From positions 3,708,200-3,772,199 of the forward strand of contig NZ_CP091740.1 of NCBI RefSeq assembly GCF_022014595.1: 64,000 nucleotides of DNA, written 5' to 3'. The DNA comes from Solitalea lacus (GTDB lineage: Bacteria; Bacteroidota; Bacteroidia; Sphingobacteriales; Sphingobacteriaceae). Below, piece after piece: positions 24,923 to 35,221 of this stretch; the first letter of the stretch is position 1, and each line of letters begins with the position of its first letter. The position numbers and the translations under genes were made by a program. The notes beneath the pieces were generated by a model, which was not told where the DNA came from, did no database searches, and worked only from the letters and a program-made list of their open reading frames with translations.

Positions 24923-26200
24923 TTAATTTACGCGTTGCTTGGCCAAGTAAAAATCGTAACTATAAACATTATAAGGAAGCAGTTTTTGGGCAAAGAAACG
25001 AGCAATGATACAAGCGGTCATAATTGGAAAAAACAAATCGTAACCATTAGGCAATAATTCACATACCAATACCAATGACATGCAAGGTGCGTATAGTGAA
25101 CCCGAAAGGGTTGCCCCCATACCTACCAAAGCAAAATTTAGGGGGATCAAATCAGTACCTAAAAACTTATTACATAAAAGCGAAAACAATAACCCTAAAA
25201 ACGCACCGGCAACAATACTTGGAGCGAACACTCCGCCATCCCCCCCGGCGCCCAAGGTTAACGATGAGGCCAATGGCTTTAATAGCACAATACCTAATAA
25301 AAACAGTAATGAAATATTTTGAGAATGTTCTAGATCATTCAATGATTCATTTAAACCATGATAACTATCACCAAATAAAGCCGGATAAAACAAAATCATT
25401 ACTCCAACGCTAATGGCTCCTAAATTTACTCGTATAAAATTATTGGAGATCTTGGCAAACAGCCCCTTCAATTTGGTTACCAAAACAGTAAAATACACAG
25501 ATAGTAACCCACCTAACAAACTCAATAGAATGAAATACGGCACCGCCTGCCAATGCCACCCATTAACTTTATAATGTAATAAGGGCTCATTGTCAAATTT
25601 CAGAATGAATCCCCAGGCAATTAGTGCTGCCACCGAACAACTAAGTAGTACCGTTTTTTTTGCTTTTTTAGCAATAACTTCAATTGCAAACAACCAACCC
25701 GCCAACGGACTAGAGAATAAGACGGCAACGCCTGCCGTAATGCCTGCGCACATTATCTCACGTTTATATCTTCGCGCCGAAATTCTTCTGGAGTAAATTG
25801 TATTACCTGTTGTTGCCGTAGCCACAACTGTAGACACTTCAATACCTGTCGATCCTCCGAAAATAACAGTCAAAAAACCGTTAAGGTAATGGGCCGGTAT
25901 CCTGAACAACGGCAAATGTTCTTTTCGTTGGTCAATTGTATGATAAATTTCAGTAATGCCTTTACTTTTTCGATTTTGAAAAATGTATTTTCTTAAAAAG
26001 TAAATGGCTGTAATTCCGATGGTTGGAAAAAAGATAAACGCAAGGGGGGCAAAAGAAAAAACGCTTTTAAAAATAGCATGCTCCATAAACTCTGTAAGGT
26101 GCTTTAAGGAAAAAGCCAACAAAATACTCGATATGGTAACTAAAACCGATGAAACGATAAGTTTAATGTAGTTAAGGGTAATTACTCTATTTCTTTTCAC
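24923..26200 (-). CDS. CLC-family chloride channel or transporter
   Basis: 425 residues, ten or more membrane helices, no C-terminal CBS domains. The anion-selectivity loops are visible as GSTGIEVS (116-123, the position of the family GREGP motif with the gating Glu as Glu 121) and GGDGGVFAPS (about 317). The family moves chloride, often in exchange for protons. The start codon is GTG. It stands alone, with an AT-rich 100-base gap to the accessory region and a 283-base divergent spacer to murI. Confidence 0.92.
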   Translation of the reverse strand: MKRNRVITLNYIKLIVSSVLVTISSILLAFSLKHLTEFMEHAIFKSVFSFAPLAFIFFPTIGITAIYFLRKYIFQNRKSKGITEIYHTIDQRKEHLPLFRIPAHYLNGFLTVIFGGSTGIEVSTVVATATTGNTIYSRRISARRYKREIMCAGITAGVAVLFSSPLAGWLFAIEVIAKKAKKTVLLSCSVAALIAWGFILKFDNEPLLHYKVNGWHWQAVPYFILLSLLGGLLSVYFTVLVTKLKGLFAKISNNFIRVNLGAISVGVMILFYPALFGDSYHGLNESLNDLEHSQNISLLFLLGIVLLKPLASSLTLGAGGDGGVFAPSIVAGAFLGLLFSLLCNKFLGTDLIPLNFALVGMGATLSGSLYAPCMSLVLVCELLPNGYDLFFPIMTACIIARFFAQKLLPYNVYSYDFYLAKQRVN

Positions 26201-26483
26201 TAGTACTTCTTTATATTATTATTTCCGAGGGCAAAAATAATGTTATTTTATTTTTTACTTGCTTTGGCGTTTTCGCGACACCATTTGGGTAGTTAAATTT
26301 AATCGTTCACTTCCACAATTATGTGTTTTCAAATAGTAAAAGCCATTGTTTTAAGGACAATTATTCTCTTGTAAAACAGATTTTATACTTAGACAAACAG
26401 CCTCAAACTGTTAATAAGAATTTTAATTGAAAGGACTGTATAAATTCAGTTTTTTTCACACTTTTGAACTTCAATCAGTATAC

Positions 26484-27308
26484 ATGCAACAGGGACCTAT
26501 TGGAGTTTTTGATTCAGGCTACGGAGGATTAACAGTGTTAAAAGAGGTTGTTCGTCAACTACCTGATTATGACTATCTGTACCTGGGGGATAATGCCCGC
26601 GCTCCTTATGGAACGAGATCATTTGAAACAGTTTACCACTACACTTTAGAATGTGTTAATTACTTATTCAGCCAGGGTTGTTCTTTAATAATTTTAGCTT
26701 GTAATACGGCTTCTGCCAAAGCACTACGCAGTATTCAACAGAATGATTTACCTAAAATGACAGGTAATAAACGAGTTTTAGGGGTGATAAGACCAACAGC
26801 AGAAATTGTTGGAAACATGACTCGGTCAAAGCAAATAGGCATTTTGGGAACTGCCGGCACAGTTGCTTCAGGTTCCTATCCAATTGAGATTCAAAAATAT
26901 TTCCCCCAAGTCGGAGTTCACCAGGAAGCCTGTCCAATGTGGGTGCCATTGGTTGAAAATGATGAATATGATAGTCCTGGAGCTGACTATTTTGTTAAGC
27001 AGCATCTTGAAAGACTACTTAACAAGTCCTCAGAAATTGATACAATTGTTCTTGGGTGTACTCATTACCCATTGCTTGCGGGAAAGATTTTAAAGTATCT
27101 TTCTCCAGATATTAAATTACTTTCACAAGGTGAAATAGTGGCCCACAGTCTATCTGATTACCTAAATCGCCATCCCGAAATTGAAGCCTTGTGTAGCAGA
27201 CATGGCCAAAGACATTTCTTAACCACTGATTCTATTGAGGTGTTTGAAAAGCATGCAAGCCGTTTTTTTGGTAAGCCTGTAAGGGCCGAACATATAGACC
27301 TAGTGTAA
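26484..27308 (+). CDS. murI: Glutamate racemase
   Basis: 274 residues from the ATG at 26484; a TTG at 26427 would add 19 residues with no family match. It makes D-glutamate for peptidoglycan. The start GPIGVFDSGYGGLTVL, catalytic Cys 73 in LACNTASA and Cys 192 in LGCTHYPLL, with the preceding Asp-Ser pair, are all present. It is the only cell-wall precursor gene in this neighbourhood and is followed by its own terminator. Confidence 0.96.
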   Translation: MQQGPIGVFDSGYGGLTVLKEVVRQLPDYDYLYLGDNARAPYGTRSFETVYHYTLECVNYLFSQGCSLIILACNTASAKALRSIQQNDLPKMTGNKRVLGVIRPTAEIVGNMTRSKQIGILGTAGTVASGSYPIEIQKYFPQVGVHQEACPMWVPLVENDEYDSPGADYFVKQHLERLLNKSSEIDTIVLGCTHYPLLAGKILKYLSPDIKLLSQGEIVAHSLSDYLNRHPEIEALCSRHGQRHFLTTDSIEVFEKHASRFFGKPVRAEHIDLV

Positions 27309-27335
27309 TAAACCTAAAATGTTAACAATATTTAA

Positions 27336-27367
27336 ACGAGCTAAAAATATGCTTTTAGCTCGTTTTT
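27336..27367 (+). terminator. Terminator after murI
   Basis: ACGAGCTAAAA pairs with TTTTAGCTCGT around ATATGC, followed by TTTT. Confidence 0.85.
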
Positions 27368-27520
27368 CTTTATTAAACTTATTGATAAGAAAGAACCATC
27401 AACTTTTACGTAACTTTATCCGGCCTGAAAAAACCAGACAATCTTATAGAATTTCAGGTCAAATGAACTTATCCAGAGAATAGCAAATCTTATCGCACTT
27501 CTCAAAATCCTTTTTACAAA

Positions 27521-28825
27521 ATGACTTTTAACGATTTAAACTTAATAGAACCTATTACCAAAGCGCTTCAAGGCGAAGGCTATACTAACCCCACTCCTAT
27601 TCAGGAACAAGCTATTCCAGTAATTTTGCAGGGAAAAGACCTACTTGGCTGCGCACAAACCGGCACCGGTAAAACTGCTGCCTTTGCAATTCCAACACTA
27701 CAGTTACTCAGCCAAAATAGCCGCCATGAACAGGGCCCTAAAGCCATTAAAGCCTTAATTCTTACACCAACTCGAGAATTAGCCATCCAAATTGGCGATA
27801 GCTTTGCTGCATATGGAAAATATTTAAAGCTAAATCACCTGGTGATTTATGGAGGAGTTTCTCAATTGGCACAAACTGCCGCTCTGAGCAAAGGAGTTGA
27901 TATTTTAATTGCCACCCCGGGGCGCCTACTCGACCTAATGAACCAAAAGTTCGTCCATCTGCATAAAATTCAATTTTTCGTTTTGGATGAAGCAGATAGA
28001 ATGCTCGACATGGGCTTTGTGAATGATGTTAAAAGAGTAATTAGTAAACTCCCTGAAAAAAGACAAACATTATTCTTTTCGGCTACCATGCCACCTGTTA
28101 TTCAACAATTGGCCGACAGTATCTTAACGCAACCTGTAAAAGTAGAAGTGACCCCTGTTTCATCTACTGCCGAGACCATTAACCAATCGGTTTACATGGT
28201 TGACAGAAGTAGTAAAAAAGCTTTACTCAACCATATACTGGAAGACCAATCGATTGAAACAGCGCTGGTTTTTAGCCGTACCAAACATGGAGCCGACCGC
28301 ATAGCCCGTGATCTGAATAAGGGGAAAATTAAAGCAGAAGCCATACACGGCGATAAATCACAAAATGCTCGACAACGTGCCTTAAGCAATTTTAAATCAA
28401 AGGAAATTCGTGTTCTGGTAGCCACTGATATTGCTGCCAGAGGAATTGATATAGATGAGCTTACCCATGTGATCAACTTCGACGTGCCATACGAGGCAGA
28501 AACTTACGTTCACCGAATCGGCCGTACAGGAAGAGCGGGAGCTAATGGCTCGGCATTTACATTTTGTGATGCCGAGGAAATGACTTATTTGAAAGATATT
28601 ACCAAACTGATAGGCAAAGCCATTCCAACTGTTGAGGATCATCCCTTTCCATTAACAATACAACGAATACTGGAAGTTCAAAATCAGCAAACTCAGAAGA
28701 AAAACGACAACCGTCAAAACAAACGCGGCAATTCTCATAATAAGAACAAAGGAGCCACCCAGCATAGTAAGAAAAAACAACACCGAAAAGGCACTCCTAA
28801 TAAGCAAGCCAGGCAACAACCATAA
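27521..28825 (+). CDS. DEAD-box ATP-dependent RNA helicase (RhlE type)
   Basis: 434 residues with the full set of DEAD-box motifs: a Q motif ([10 protein letters not shown]), AQTGTGKTA (Walker A), [31 protein letters not shown], and in the second RecA domain [12 protein letters not shown] and HRIGRTGR. The C-terminal tail is rich in Gln, Asn, Lys and Arg, giving a basic, flexible RNA-binding extension. It unwinds RNA duplexes in ribosome assembly or mRNA decay. The long AT-rich leader (27368-27520) may relate to cold-shock-type control, but nothing specific is visible. Confidence 0.94.
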   Translation: MTFNDLNLIEPITKALQGEGYTNPTPIQEQAIPVILQGKDLLGCAQTGTGKTAAFAIPTLQLLSQNSRHEQGPKAIKALILTPTRELAIQIGDSFAAYGKYLKLNHLVIYGGVSQLAQTAALSKGVDILIATPGRLLDLMNQKFVHLHKIQFFVLDEADRMLDMGFVNDVKRVISKLPEKRQTLFFSATMPPVIQQLADSILTQPVKVEVTPVSSTAETINQSVYMVDRSSKKALLNHILEDQSIETALVFSRTKHGADRIARDLNKGKIKAEAIHGDKSQNARQRALSNFKSKEIRVLVATDIAARGIDIDELTHVINFDVPYEAETYVHRIGRTGRAGANGSAFTFCDAEEMTYLKDITKLIGKAIPTVEDHPFPLTIQRILEVQNQQTQKKNDNRQNKRGNSHNKNKGATQHSKKKQHRKGTPNKQARQQP

Positions 28826-28907
28826 CTAACAGTTGATTGATTTTAAACACTTTAATTCGTAACTTCAATTAATTTCTAAGGGCAAATCTTTATTCAAAAA
28901 AACAATC

Positions 28908-28921
28908 AGAAAGGAGGTGAT
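28908..28921 (+). promoter_or_regulatory. Exceptionally long Shine-Dalgarno sequence before the YbaK gene
   Basis: AGAAAGGAGGTGAT is a 14-base perfect complement of the usual bacterial 16S rRNA 3' end and directly abuts the ATG. Most genes in this window have no such site, as is usual in Bacteroidota. Confidence 0.75.
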
Positions 28922-29383
28922 ATGCTTAGCAAGAAATTAGAAGACTATCTGAATAGTCAACAAATTCAGTTTACGGTTATTGACCATATGGCAACCGCAA
29001 CCGCCCAGCGTACTGCAGCTGCGGCACATATCCCAGGGAATGAAATGGCCAAAACGGTGATGGTTAAAATTGATGATAAAATGATGATGGCCGTTTTACC
29101 TTCCCATAACCGAATTGACTTGGGTAAATTGAAAGAACTTACCGGGGCCAGAATGATTTCATTGGCAAATGAAGGTGAATTCAGAACCTACTTCCCTGAT
29201 TGTGAGACCGGAGCAATGCCTCCTTTTGGAAATTTATACGGCATGGACGTTTATTGTGAAGAACAACTAAGCCGCGACCGACAAATTGCATTTAATGCTG
29301 GCTCGCATAAAGAACTGATTCAAATGCCTTTTAAATCATTTGAAAATTTGGTACACCCCCGAATTACGCACTTTTCGGCCTAA
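28922..29383 (+). CDS. YbaK/EbsC-family aminoacyl-tRNA deacylase
   Basis: 153 residues covering one YbaK/ProX editing domain. The conserved Lys for tRNA editing lies in EMAKTVMVKID, and the Gly-Ala-Met-Pro-Pro-Phe-Gly segment (CETGAMPPFGN) and FNAGSHKELIQM are typical. Such proteins hydrolyse wrongly charged tRNA (for example Cys- or Ala-tRNAPro), but the precise substrate cannot be read from sequence. The gene has an unusually strong Shine-Dalgarno site and its own terminator. Confidence 0.88.
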   Translation: MLSKKLEDYLNSQQIQFTVIDHMATATAQRTAAAAHIPGNEMAKTVMVKIDDKMMMAVLPSHNRIDLGKLKELTGARMISLANEGEFRTYFPDCETGAMPPFGNLYGMDVYCEEQLSRDRQIAFNAGSHKELIQMPFKSFENLVHPRITHFSA

Positions 29384-29387
29384 GGCA

Positions 29388-29424
29388 TAAAAAAATACTC
29401 TGCAGTGTCAGAGTATTTTTTTTT
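29388..29424 (+). terminator. Terminator after the YbaK gene
   Basis: AAATACTCTG and CAGAGTATTT form a 10-bp stem closed by a TGT-containing loop, followed by a long T run. Confidence 0.88.
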
Positions 29425-29772
29425 ACAATTCTTCTTTTGATGACTAAAAAATACACTTCGGAAATTGAAGTAATCGCCACATTTCTCTATTACACAAGAA
29501 CTTAATTTCAAGCTGTTTTTCCTTATTCTGATAGCAGAAAATCAACTGCTTATTAAAAAGGACATGTTTGCCAAAAGCCTTTAAAATCAGTATGTAAAAA
29601 CACTTTTACACTACCCTAATTCAATACAACAAAGCTCTAACTAACAACAACTTAGAAACAAAACCATATATACCATTTAAGTTTTTGTTCTTTCGCAGCG
29701 TTTTACAATCACAATCAATAAGGGCTGGAACAGGATTTGAACTTTGCATATCGTTCCCAAAAATTACTCGTT

Positions 29773-29943
29773 ATGAAAGCAGTTACTTCTACATCCGCAG
29801 CAAATATGAAAAGTACCAAACTCAGCAAATCAAACAAGTATGCTCAAATAACCTTTGATTATTTAAAGCATTTATTTGGAAAAAAACATCAAAAATACGG
29901 CCCTAGTGCTGCAATAGTATATGTTGATACTTGTAATTCTTAG
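29773..29943 (+). CDS. Possible small basic protein (56 residues)
   Basis: Low-confidence call. The frame from ATG 29773 encodes a Ser/Lys-rich start, a helical segment (QITFDYLKHLFGKKHQKYG) and a short hydrophobic end (AAIVYVDTCNS). No family is recognised. It lies in a 680-base gap and is followed 65 bases later by a strong terminator, so a short transcript from this gap is likely. The alternative upstream ATG at 29737 adds 12 residues. The rest of the gap (29425-29772) is AT-rich, without structure I can assign. Confidence 0.35.
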   Translation: MKAVTSTSAANMKSTKLSKSNKYAQITFDYLKHLFGKKHQKYGPSAAIVYVDTCNS

Positions 29944-30007
29944 ATTAAGAAGATTTAAAGCTATTCAGGCACAAGAATATTTATATTAAAACGAGAATTG
30001 TATTAGC

Positions 30008-30042
30008 AAAAACAGCGCAGATGATTAACCTGCGCTGTTTTC
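30008..30042. terminator. Bidirectional terminator between the small ORF and leuS
   Basis: AAAACAGCGCAG and CTGCGCTGTTTT form a perfect 12-bp stem with a 9-base loop, A-rich on the left and T-rich on the right, so it can act for both the rightward transcript and leuS on the minus strand. Confidence 0.88.
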
Positions 30043-30067
30043 TATTTTATGAATACTTAGCCTTAGC

Positions 30068-32836
30068 CTAAATAACCACGTTTACAATACGGCCTTTCAC
30101 CACAATTACTTTTTTAGGAGTTTTTCCATCAAGGAATTTGGCAACATCAGCACTCTCCAATACCTGCTTTTCAACATCAGCAGGCTCAAGAGTTAAGGAA
30201 AGGTTGATTTTGGTTCTCACCTTACCATTGATTGAAATTGGGTAATCAAAGGCATCTTCAACCAAGTATTCAGCTTTAAACTCCGGATATGCCGCCGTAA
30301 TCACGCTGCCTTTTCCTGGGTTCAATAATGACCATAGTTCTTCTGAAATATGAGGAGCATAAGGCGAAAGTGTAATCACTAAAGGCTCCAAGATTGCCCG
30401 CTTATTACATTTCAAAGCAGTTAACTCATTTACACAAATCATATAGCTTGATACCGAGGTGTTGAATGAGAAGCGATCAACATCTTCCTGTACCTTTTGT
30501 ATAATCTTGTGCAAAGCCTTTAACTCCGCCTTTGTAGGTTCTTCATTTGAAACATGGAAGTTACCTTTTTCATCCAGGAATAAATTCCAGAACTTACGTA
30601 AGAAGTTATAAACACCTGAAATACCATTAGTGTTCCATGGTTTAGCTTGCTCCAATGGACCTAGGAACATTTCATACATCCGCAAGGTATCAGCTCCGTA
30701 TTGGTCAATAATATCGTCAGGGTTTACAACATTAAACTTCGATTTCGACATTTTCTCCACTTCATGCCCGCAGAAATACTTTCCATCTTCCAGAATGAAT
30801 TCAGCATTAGCATAATCCGGCAATGAATTTTTAAACTTATCTAAATCAAGGATGTCATTGGTTACAATATTTACATCAACATGCAGTGGATGCGTATCAT
30901 AGTCTTTACGCAAGCCATATGAAACAAACTTATTCGTCCCGATAATTCTGTATACAAAGTTCGATCGACCTTGAATCATACCCTGGTTAATCAGCTTTTT
31001 AAACGGCTCCTCTTCCTGGGTATATCCCAAATCTTTTAACACTTTATTCCAAAAACGTGAGTATAGCAAGTGACCCGTTGCGTGCTCTGAACCACCAATG
31101 TATAAGTCTACATCCTTCCAATATGCTGTAGCCTCTTTAGACGCAAACTCACTATCGTTTTTGGCATCCATGTAGCGATACCAGTACCAGCTGCTGCCGG
31201 CCCAACCTGGCATAGTACTTAATTCATAATCATATTCGCCTTTGTACTTCCAGTTTTCAGCGCGTCCTAATGGCGGTTCGCCGGTTTCGGTTGGCAAATA
31301 TTTATCAATTTCAGGCAACACCAGAGGTAAATCGCCTTCATCAATTAAGTATGGTAAATCATTTTTAAAGTATACAGGAACAGGCTCCCCCCAGTAACGT
31401 TGACGGGCAAAAATAGCGTCACGCATACGATAATTGATTTTGGCCTTTCCTGTACCTTCTGCTTCAATTTTCGCAACTAACGCTTTCATCGCCTCGGTAT
31501 AATTCATACCATTGATCATACCTGAATTAACATACTTACCTTCTTTAGTAGGATCAGCAGTTTCATCAATCACCTGGCTGTCCAAAATCTGAACAATTGG
31601 TAAGTTGTAGAACTGGGCAAAGCGATAGTCACGTTCATCACCAGAAGGAACTGCCATAACAGCTCCGGTTCCGTAACCAGCCAGTACATAATCAGCGATC
31701 CACACAGGAACTTTTTCTCCACTTAATGGATTAATGGCATAAGCACCGGTAAATGCACCTGAAACGGTTTTTACATCCGACATACGGTCGCGTTCACTTT
31801 TTTGCTTGGTTTTTGCAATGTAAGTGTCAATTTCGGTCTTTTGCTCTGCCGTGGTGATCTGCTGCACTAATTCATGTTCAGGCGCTAAAACAAGGAAGGT
31901 AACCCCGTAAACTGTATCCAAGCGAGTTGTGAAAACTTCTATCTTTTCTTCAAACTTCTCTAATTGGAAACGTAAAAGTGCTCCTTCTGATTTACCAATC
32001 CAGTTGCGCTGCATTTCGCGCACCGGCTCTGGCCAGTCAATAGTATCTAATCCTTGCAGCAAGCGCTCAGCATAAGCTGAAATACGCATGCTCCATTGTT
32101 TCATTTTCTTTTGCTCAACCGGGTGACCACCTCGCTCAGAAAAGCCGCCAATTACCTCATCATTGGCTAAAACGGTACCCAAGGCAGGGCACCAGTTTAC
32201 CACCGATTCCGATAAGTACGTTAAACGGTATTTCAACAATTCTTTTTGTTGTTCTTCTTCACTCATCGCTTTCCACTCAGCAGCAGAAAACTTACGAGCA
32301 TCTTCATCACAAACAGCATTCACTCCATCAGTGCCATTGTTTTCAAATTTTGCAACTAAGAGGCTAATGGCTTCTGCTTTATCTGTTTCGTTATTATACC
32401 ATGCATTGAACAATTGCATGAATATCCATTGTGTCCATTTGTAATAATCAGCATCACAAGTACGTATTTGGCGACTCCAATCGTAAGCAAAGCCGATACG
32501 ATCTAACTGCTGGCGGTAACGTTTGGTATTTTGATCAGTAGTAATGGCAGGATGTTGTCCGGTTTGAATAGCGTATTGCTCCGCCGGCAAACCAAAAGCA
32601 TCGTACCCCATTGGGTGTAACACGTTGAAACCTTTCAAACGCTTAAAGCGGGTGAAAATATCTGAAGCTATATACCCCAGCGGGTGACCTACGTGCAAAC
32701 CTGCCCCTGACGGGTAGGGAAACATGTCAAGCACGTAATATTTAGGCTTGTTTAAGTCGATATCGACCTTATACGTTTGATTTTCGGCCCAGTACTTTTG
32801 CCATTTCAGCTCAATGTCGCGAAACTTATATTCCAT
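30068..32836 (-). CDS. leuS: Leucyl-tRNA synthetase
   Basis: 922 residues, class I aminoacyl-tRNA synthetase charging tRNALeu. The HIGH-type motif is HVGH (48-51 in [12 protein letters not shown]), and KMSKS lies at 695-699. The editing domain (CP1) between them contains [12 protein letters not shown] and [15 protein letters not shown] with the Asp that discriminates mischarged tRNA. The protein is longer than the E. coli enzyme (about 860 residues), mainly through insertions usual in Bacteroidota. It is monocistronic, and the divergent ftsX gene starts 198 bases away. Confidence 0.97.
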   Translation of the reverse strand: MEYKFRDIELKWQKYWAENQTYKVDIDLNKPKYYVLDMFPYPSGAGLHVGHPLGYIASDIFTRFKRLKGFNVLHPMGYDAFGLPAEQYAIQTGQHPAITTDQNTKRYRQQLDRIGFAYDWSRQIRTCDADYYKWTQWIFMQLFNAWYNNETDKAEAISLLVAKFENNGTDGVNAVCDEDARKFSAAEWKAMSEEEQQKELLKYRLTYLSESVVNWCPALGTVLANDEVIGGFSERGGHPVEQKKMKQWSMRISAYAERLLQGLDTIDWPEPVREMQRNWIGKSEGALLRFQLEKFEEKIEVFTTRLDTVYGVTFLVLAPEHELVQQITTAEQKTEIDTYIAKTKQKSERDRMSDVKTVSGAFTGAYAINPLSGEKVPVWIADYVLAGYGTGAVMAVPSGDERDYRFAQFYNLPIVQILDSQVIDETADPTKEGKYVNSGMINGMNYTEAMKALVAKIEAEGTGKAKINYRMRDAIFARQRYWGEPVPVYFKNDLPYLIDEGDLPLVLPEIDKYLPTETGEPPLGRAENWKYKGEYDYELSTMPGWAGSSWYWYRYMDAKNDSEFASKEATAYWKDVDLYIGGSEHATGHLLYSRFWNKVLKDLGYTQEEEPFKKLINQGMIQGRSNFVYRIIGTNKFVSYGLRKDYDTHPLHVDVNIVTNDILDLDKFKNSLPDYANAEFILEDGKYFCGHEVEKMSKSKFNVVNPDDIIDQYGADTLRMYEMFLGPLEQAKPWNTNGISGVYNFLRKFWNLFLDEKGNFHVSNEEPTKAELKALHKIIQKVQEDVDRFSFNTSVSSYMICVNELTALKCNKRAILEPLVITLSPYAPHISEELWSLLNPGKGSVITAAYPEFKAEYLVEDAFDYPISINGKVRTKINLSLTLEPADVEKQVLESADVAKFLDGKTPKKVIVVKGRIVNVVI

Positions 32837-33034
32837 AAAAGAAGTATGAAAAATGAAACCGGAAGTAGGACTCTTACTAAATTATTTCAAAGCCTTACCA
32901 CGTTTCAATGTTAAACTTTTTACCAATTTTGTATTTAGAACGCGAAAATATGAATTTACCTGCGGAAATAATTGTTTGAAGTTTACGTTTGTAAATTGAA
33001 TTAGTATTTTCGCAACACCTATAACGTAATTCGT

Positions 33035-33913
33035 ATGCAGGAATTTGAAGAAAGCAACGTTTCAAGAAAAACCAAAAGAGTGTATATCACTACGGTAATT
33101 AGTATTGCCATGGTATTGTTAATGGTTGGCCTGGCCGGGCTTATTGTTTTACATGCCCGCAAACTGTCTGATTATGTGAAAGAAAATATTGTTGTTAACG
33201 TTTATTTAAACGAAGATGCCAAAGAAGTGGATATTTTGGCACTACAAAAGGAAATTGAAAAAAATCCTGCTGTAAAATCAACAGTATATGTTAGCAAAGA
33301 ACTGGCAGCAGAAAACCTATCAAAGGATTTAGGCGAAGACTTCATTAAGTTTTTAGGCTATAACCCGCTGCTGTACTCTATTGATGTGTACATGAAAGCC
33401 GATTACGCCGACAATGCCAACATCGACCGAATTATCAAAGATCTTAGCGGAAAGGCTTTGGTAAAAGAAGTTAAGTATCAACAATCACTGGTTGATAGCA
33501 TGAATCGCAATATTCAAACCATCAGTTTGATTATTTTATGTTTTGGAGGACTGTTGCTTTTCATAGCACTTGCGTTAATTAATAACACTATCCGCTTAGC
33601 CATTTATTCTCAACGCTTCATTATTAAAAGTATGCAGCTGGTAGGTGCTACCAAAAACTTTATTCGCAAACCGTTTTTGGGAATGGCCATTTTACATGGG
33701 GTTTTGGCTGGCTTATTGGCAACATTAATGGTAATGGGGGTATTATACTTAGCTCGCCAAGAGATACCAGAACTTGTTGTATTACAAGATTATACTGAGT
33801 TCGGCATTTTATTTATCGGAATGATTTTGCTGGGTATCGTTATTTCGGTGTTCAGTACCTACTTTGCTGTAACCCGCTACTTACGCTTAAAAATTGACGC
33901 ACTTTACGTGTAA
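33035..33913 (+). CDS. ftsX: Cell division protein FtsX
   Basis: 292 residues: a cytoplasmic N-terminus, membrane helix 1 (about 20-42), an extracytoplasmic domain (about 45-165) and three C-terminal helices (about 170-190, 212-235, 262-283), the FtsX topology. With the ATPase FtsE (not in the window) it couples division to activation of peptidoglycan hydrolases. The gene heads a rightward group with a DUF3098 gene and uppP, an arrangement common in Bacteroidota. TATTTTCG near 33010 may be the -7 promoter element. Confidence 0.93.
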   Translation: MQEFEESNVSRKTKRVYITTVISIAMVLLMVGLAGLIVLHARKLSDYVKENIVVNVYLNEDAKEVDILALQKEIEKNPAVKSTVYVSKELAAENLSKDLGEDFIKFLGYNPLLYSIDVYMKADYADNANIDRIIKDLSGKALVKEVKYQQSLVDSMNRNIQTISLIILCFGGLLLFIALALINNTIRLAIYSQRFIIKSMQLVGATKNFIRKPFLGMAILHGVLAGLLATLMVMGVLYLARQEIPELVVLQDYTEFGILFIGMILLGIVISVFSTYFAVTRYLRLKIDALYV

Positions 33914-33967
33914 TATAAGAATAGGATATTGGGTTACTAACCTCAATATCAATAAGACAAAAAACTA

Positions 33968-34204
33968 ATGAGTACAAACATTAAATCAACAGAAAATACC
34001 ACCGCTAAGAAGACGCACTTACTTTTCGGCAAAACTAACTATACCATAATGCTAATTGGTCTTGCAGTTATTGTTTTAGGCTTCTTTTGCATGAGTGGGA
34101 CAACAGACATCTACAACAACACCAAACTGGTTGTTGCTCCTATATTGGTTCTTGTCGGTTTCGTTATCGAGTTTTTTGCGATATTCAAGAAACCCTCTGA
34201 ATAA
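33968..34204 (+). CDS. DUF3098 membrane protein
   Basis: 78 residues with a charged N-terminus, two membrane helices (about 27-46 and 54-73) and a short loop with the conserved Thr-Asp-Ile-Tyr (TTDIYNNTKLVVAPILVL). DUF3098 is a Bacteroidota family almost always found between ftsX and uppP, so a link to cell-envelope growth is likely, but its function is unknown. It begins 54 bases after ftsX. Confidence 0.9.
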   Translation: MSTNIKSTENTTAKKTHLLFGKTNYTIMLIGLAVIVLGFFCMSGTTDIYNNTKLVVAPILVLVGFVIEFFAIFKKPSE

Positions 34205-34304
34205 TTTAGCTAGGGACCATAATCCATTAATCGGAACTCTTTCCTAACTATGGATTATGGCTCCCCCACTTAGCTCCCATATTTTCACATTTTTCACCAA
34301 CCAA

Positions 34305-35099
34305 ATGACCCTCATTCAAGCAATTGTCCTTGCTATAGTAGAAGGACTGACTGAGTTTTTACCTGTTTCCTCAACCGGACACATGATTATCACCTCATGG
34401 TTAATGAAAGTCCCGAATAATGATTTCACTAAGTTTTTTACAGTTGGCATTCAATTCGGAACTATACTTTCTGTGGTAATCCTGTATTTCAATAGATTCT
34501 TCCAAAGTTTTGAATTTTACCTTAAGCTTTTTATAGCCTTCATCCCTGCCGCGATATTCGGTGTTTTATTTTCAGATCAGATTGACGCATTATTAGAGAG
34601 TGTATTAACAGTTGGTATAATGCTGCTAGTTGGCGGTATAGTTTTCCTTTTACTTGACGAATGGTTTAAAGCCACTGAAAACAACCCTGATAAAGAAATT
34701 AAATACAACAATGCACTTATCATTGGTTTGTTCCAATGTATAGCCATGATTCCGGGTGTGTCACGATCGGCATCAACAATTATTGGAGGCTTAACTCAAA
34801 AGTTGAACAGGAAACAGGCGGCTGAATTTTCATTTTTCTTGGCCGTTCCAACTATGTTCGCCGCTACAGCAAAAAAAACGTATGATTTCTATAAGAGTGG
34901 TATATCTTTAAGCAACGACGAGTGGCAGCTATTTGGAATTGGTAATTTGGTAGGATTTATTGTTGCCATAATTGCTATAAGGGCGTTCATTGGCTATTTA
35001 ACCAAGCACGGGTTCAAAATTTTTGGCTGGTACCGTATTATTGTAGGCATTATTATCCTTGTCTTCTATTTCATGGGGCATGATTTGCAAATAATTTAA
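34305..35099 (+). CDS. uppP: Undecaprenyl-diphosphate phosphatase
   Basis: 264 residues from the ATG at 34305; an upstream ATG at 34257 adds 16 residues not seen in the family. An integral membrane enzyme that recycles the lipid carrier for peptidoglycan and other glycans. The two catalytic regions are intact: [15 protein letters not shown] at the N-terminus and [10 protein letters not shown] (with the catalytic Arg-Ser) in the middle. Seven or eight membrane helices. It sits after ftsX and the DUF3098 gene and is followed by a terminator. Confidence 0.96.
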   Translation: MTLIQAIVLAIVEGLTEFLPVSSTGHMIITSWLMKVPNNDFTKFFTVGIQFGTILSVVILYFNRFFQSFEFYLKLFIAFIPAAIFGVLFSDQIDALLESVLTVGIMLLVGGIVFLLLDEWFKATENNPDKEIKYNNALIIGLFQCIAMIPGVSRSASTIIGGLTQKLNRKQAAEFSFFLAVPTMFAATAKKTYDFYKSGISLSNDEWQLFGIGNLVGFIVAIIAIRAFIGYLTKHGFKIFGWYRIIVGIIILVFYFMGHDLQII

Positions 35100-35109
35100 A
35101 AACACTTTA

Positions 35110-35141
35110 AAAAGCCTGGGGAGATATCCTTAGGCTTTTTT
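35110..35141 (+). terminator. Terminator after uppP
   Basis: AAAAGCCT pairs with AGGCTTTT, followed by further T residues. It separates uppP from the MFS gene. Confidence 0.75.
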
Positions 35142-35221
35142 AAAATCCCGACACTCCTACTTTCCAAAAAATTCTGGTTACTTTTACGTGCTCGCTCACA
35201 AATCCACTGGGTAAGCCTACT

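Noticed and set aside
26427-26483. Longer murI start at TTG 26427
   Set aside because: The added residues do not resemble MurI, and the ATG at 26484 gives the usual N-terminus.
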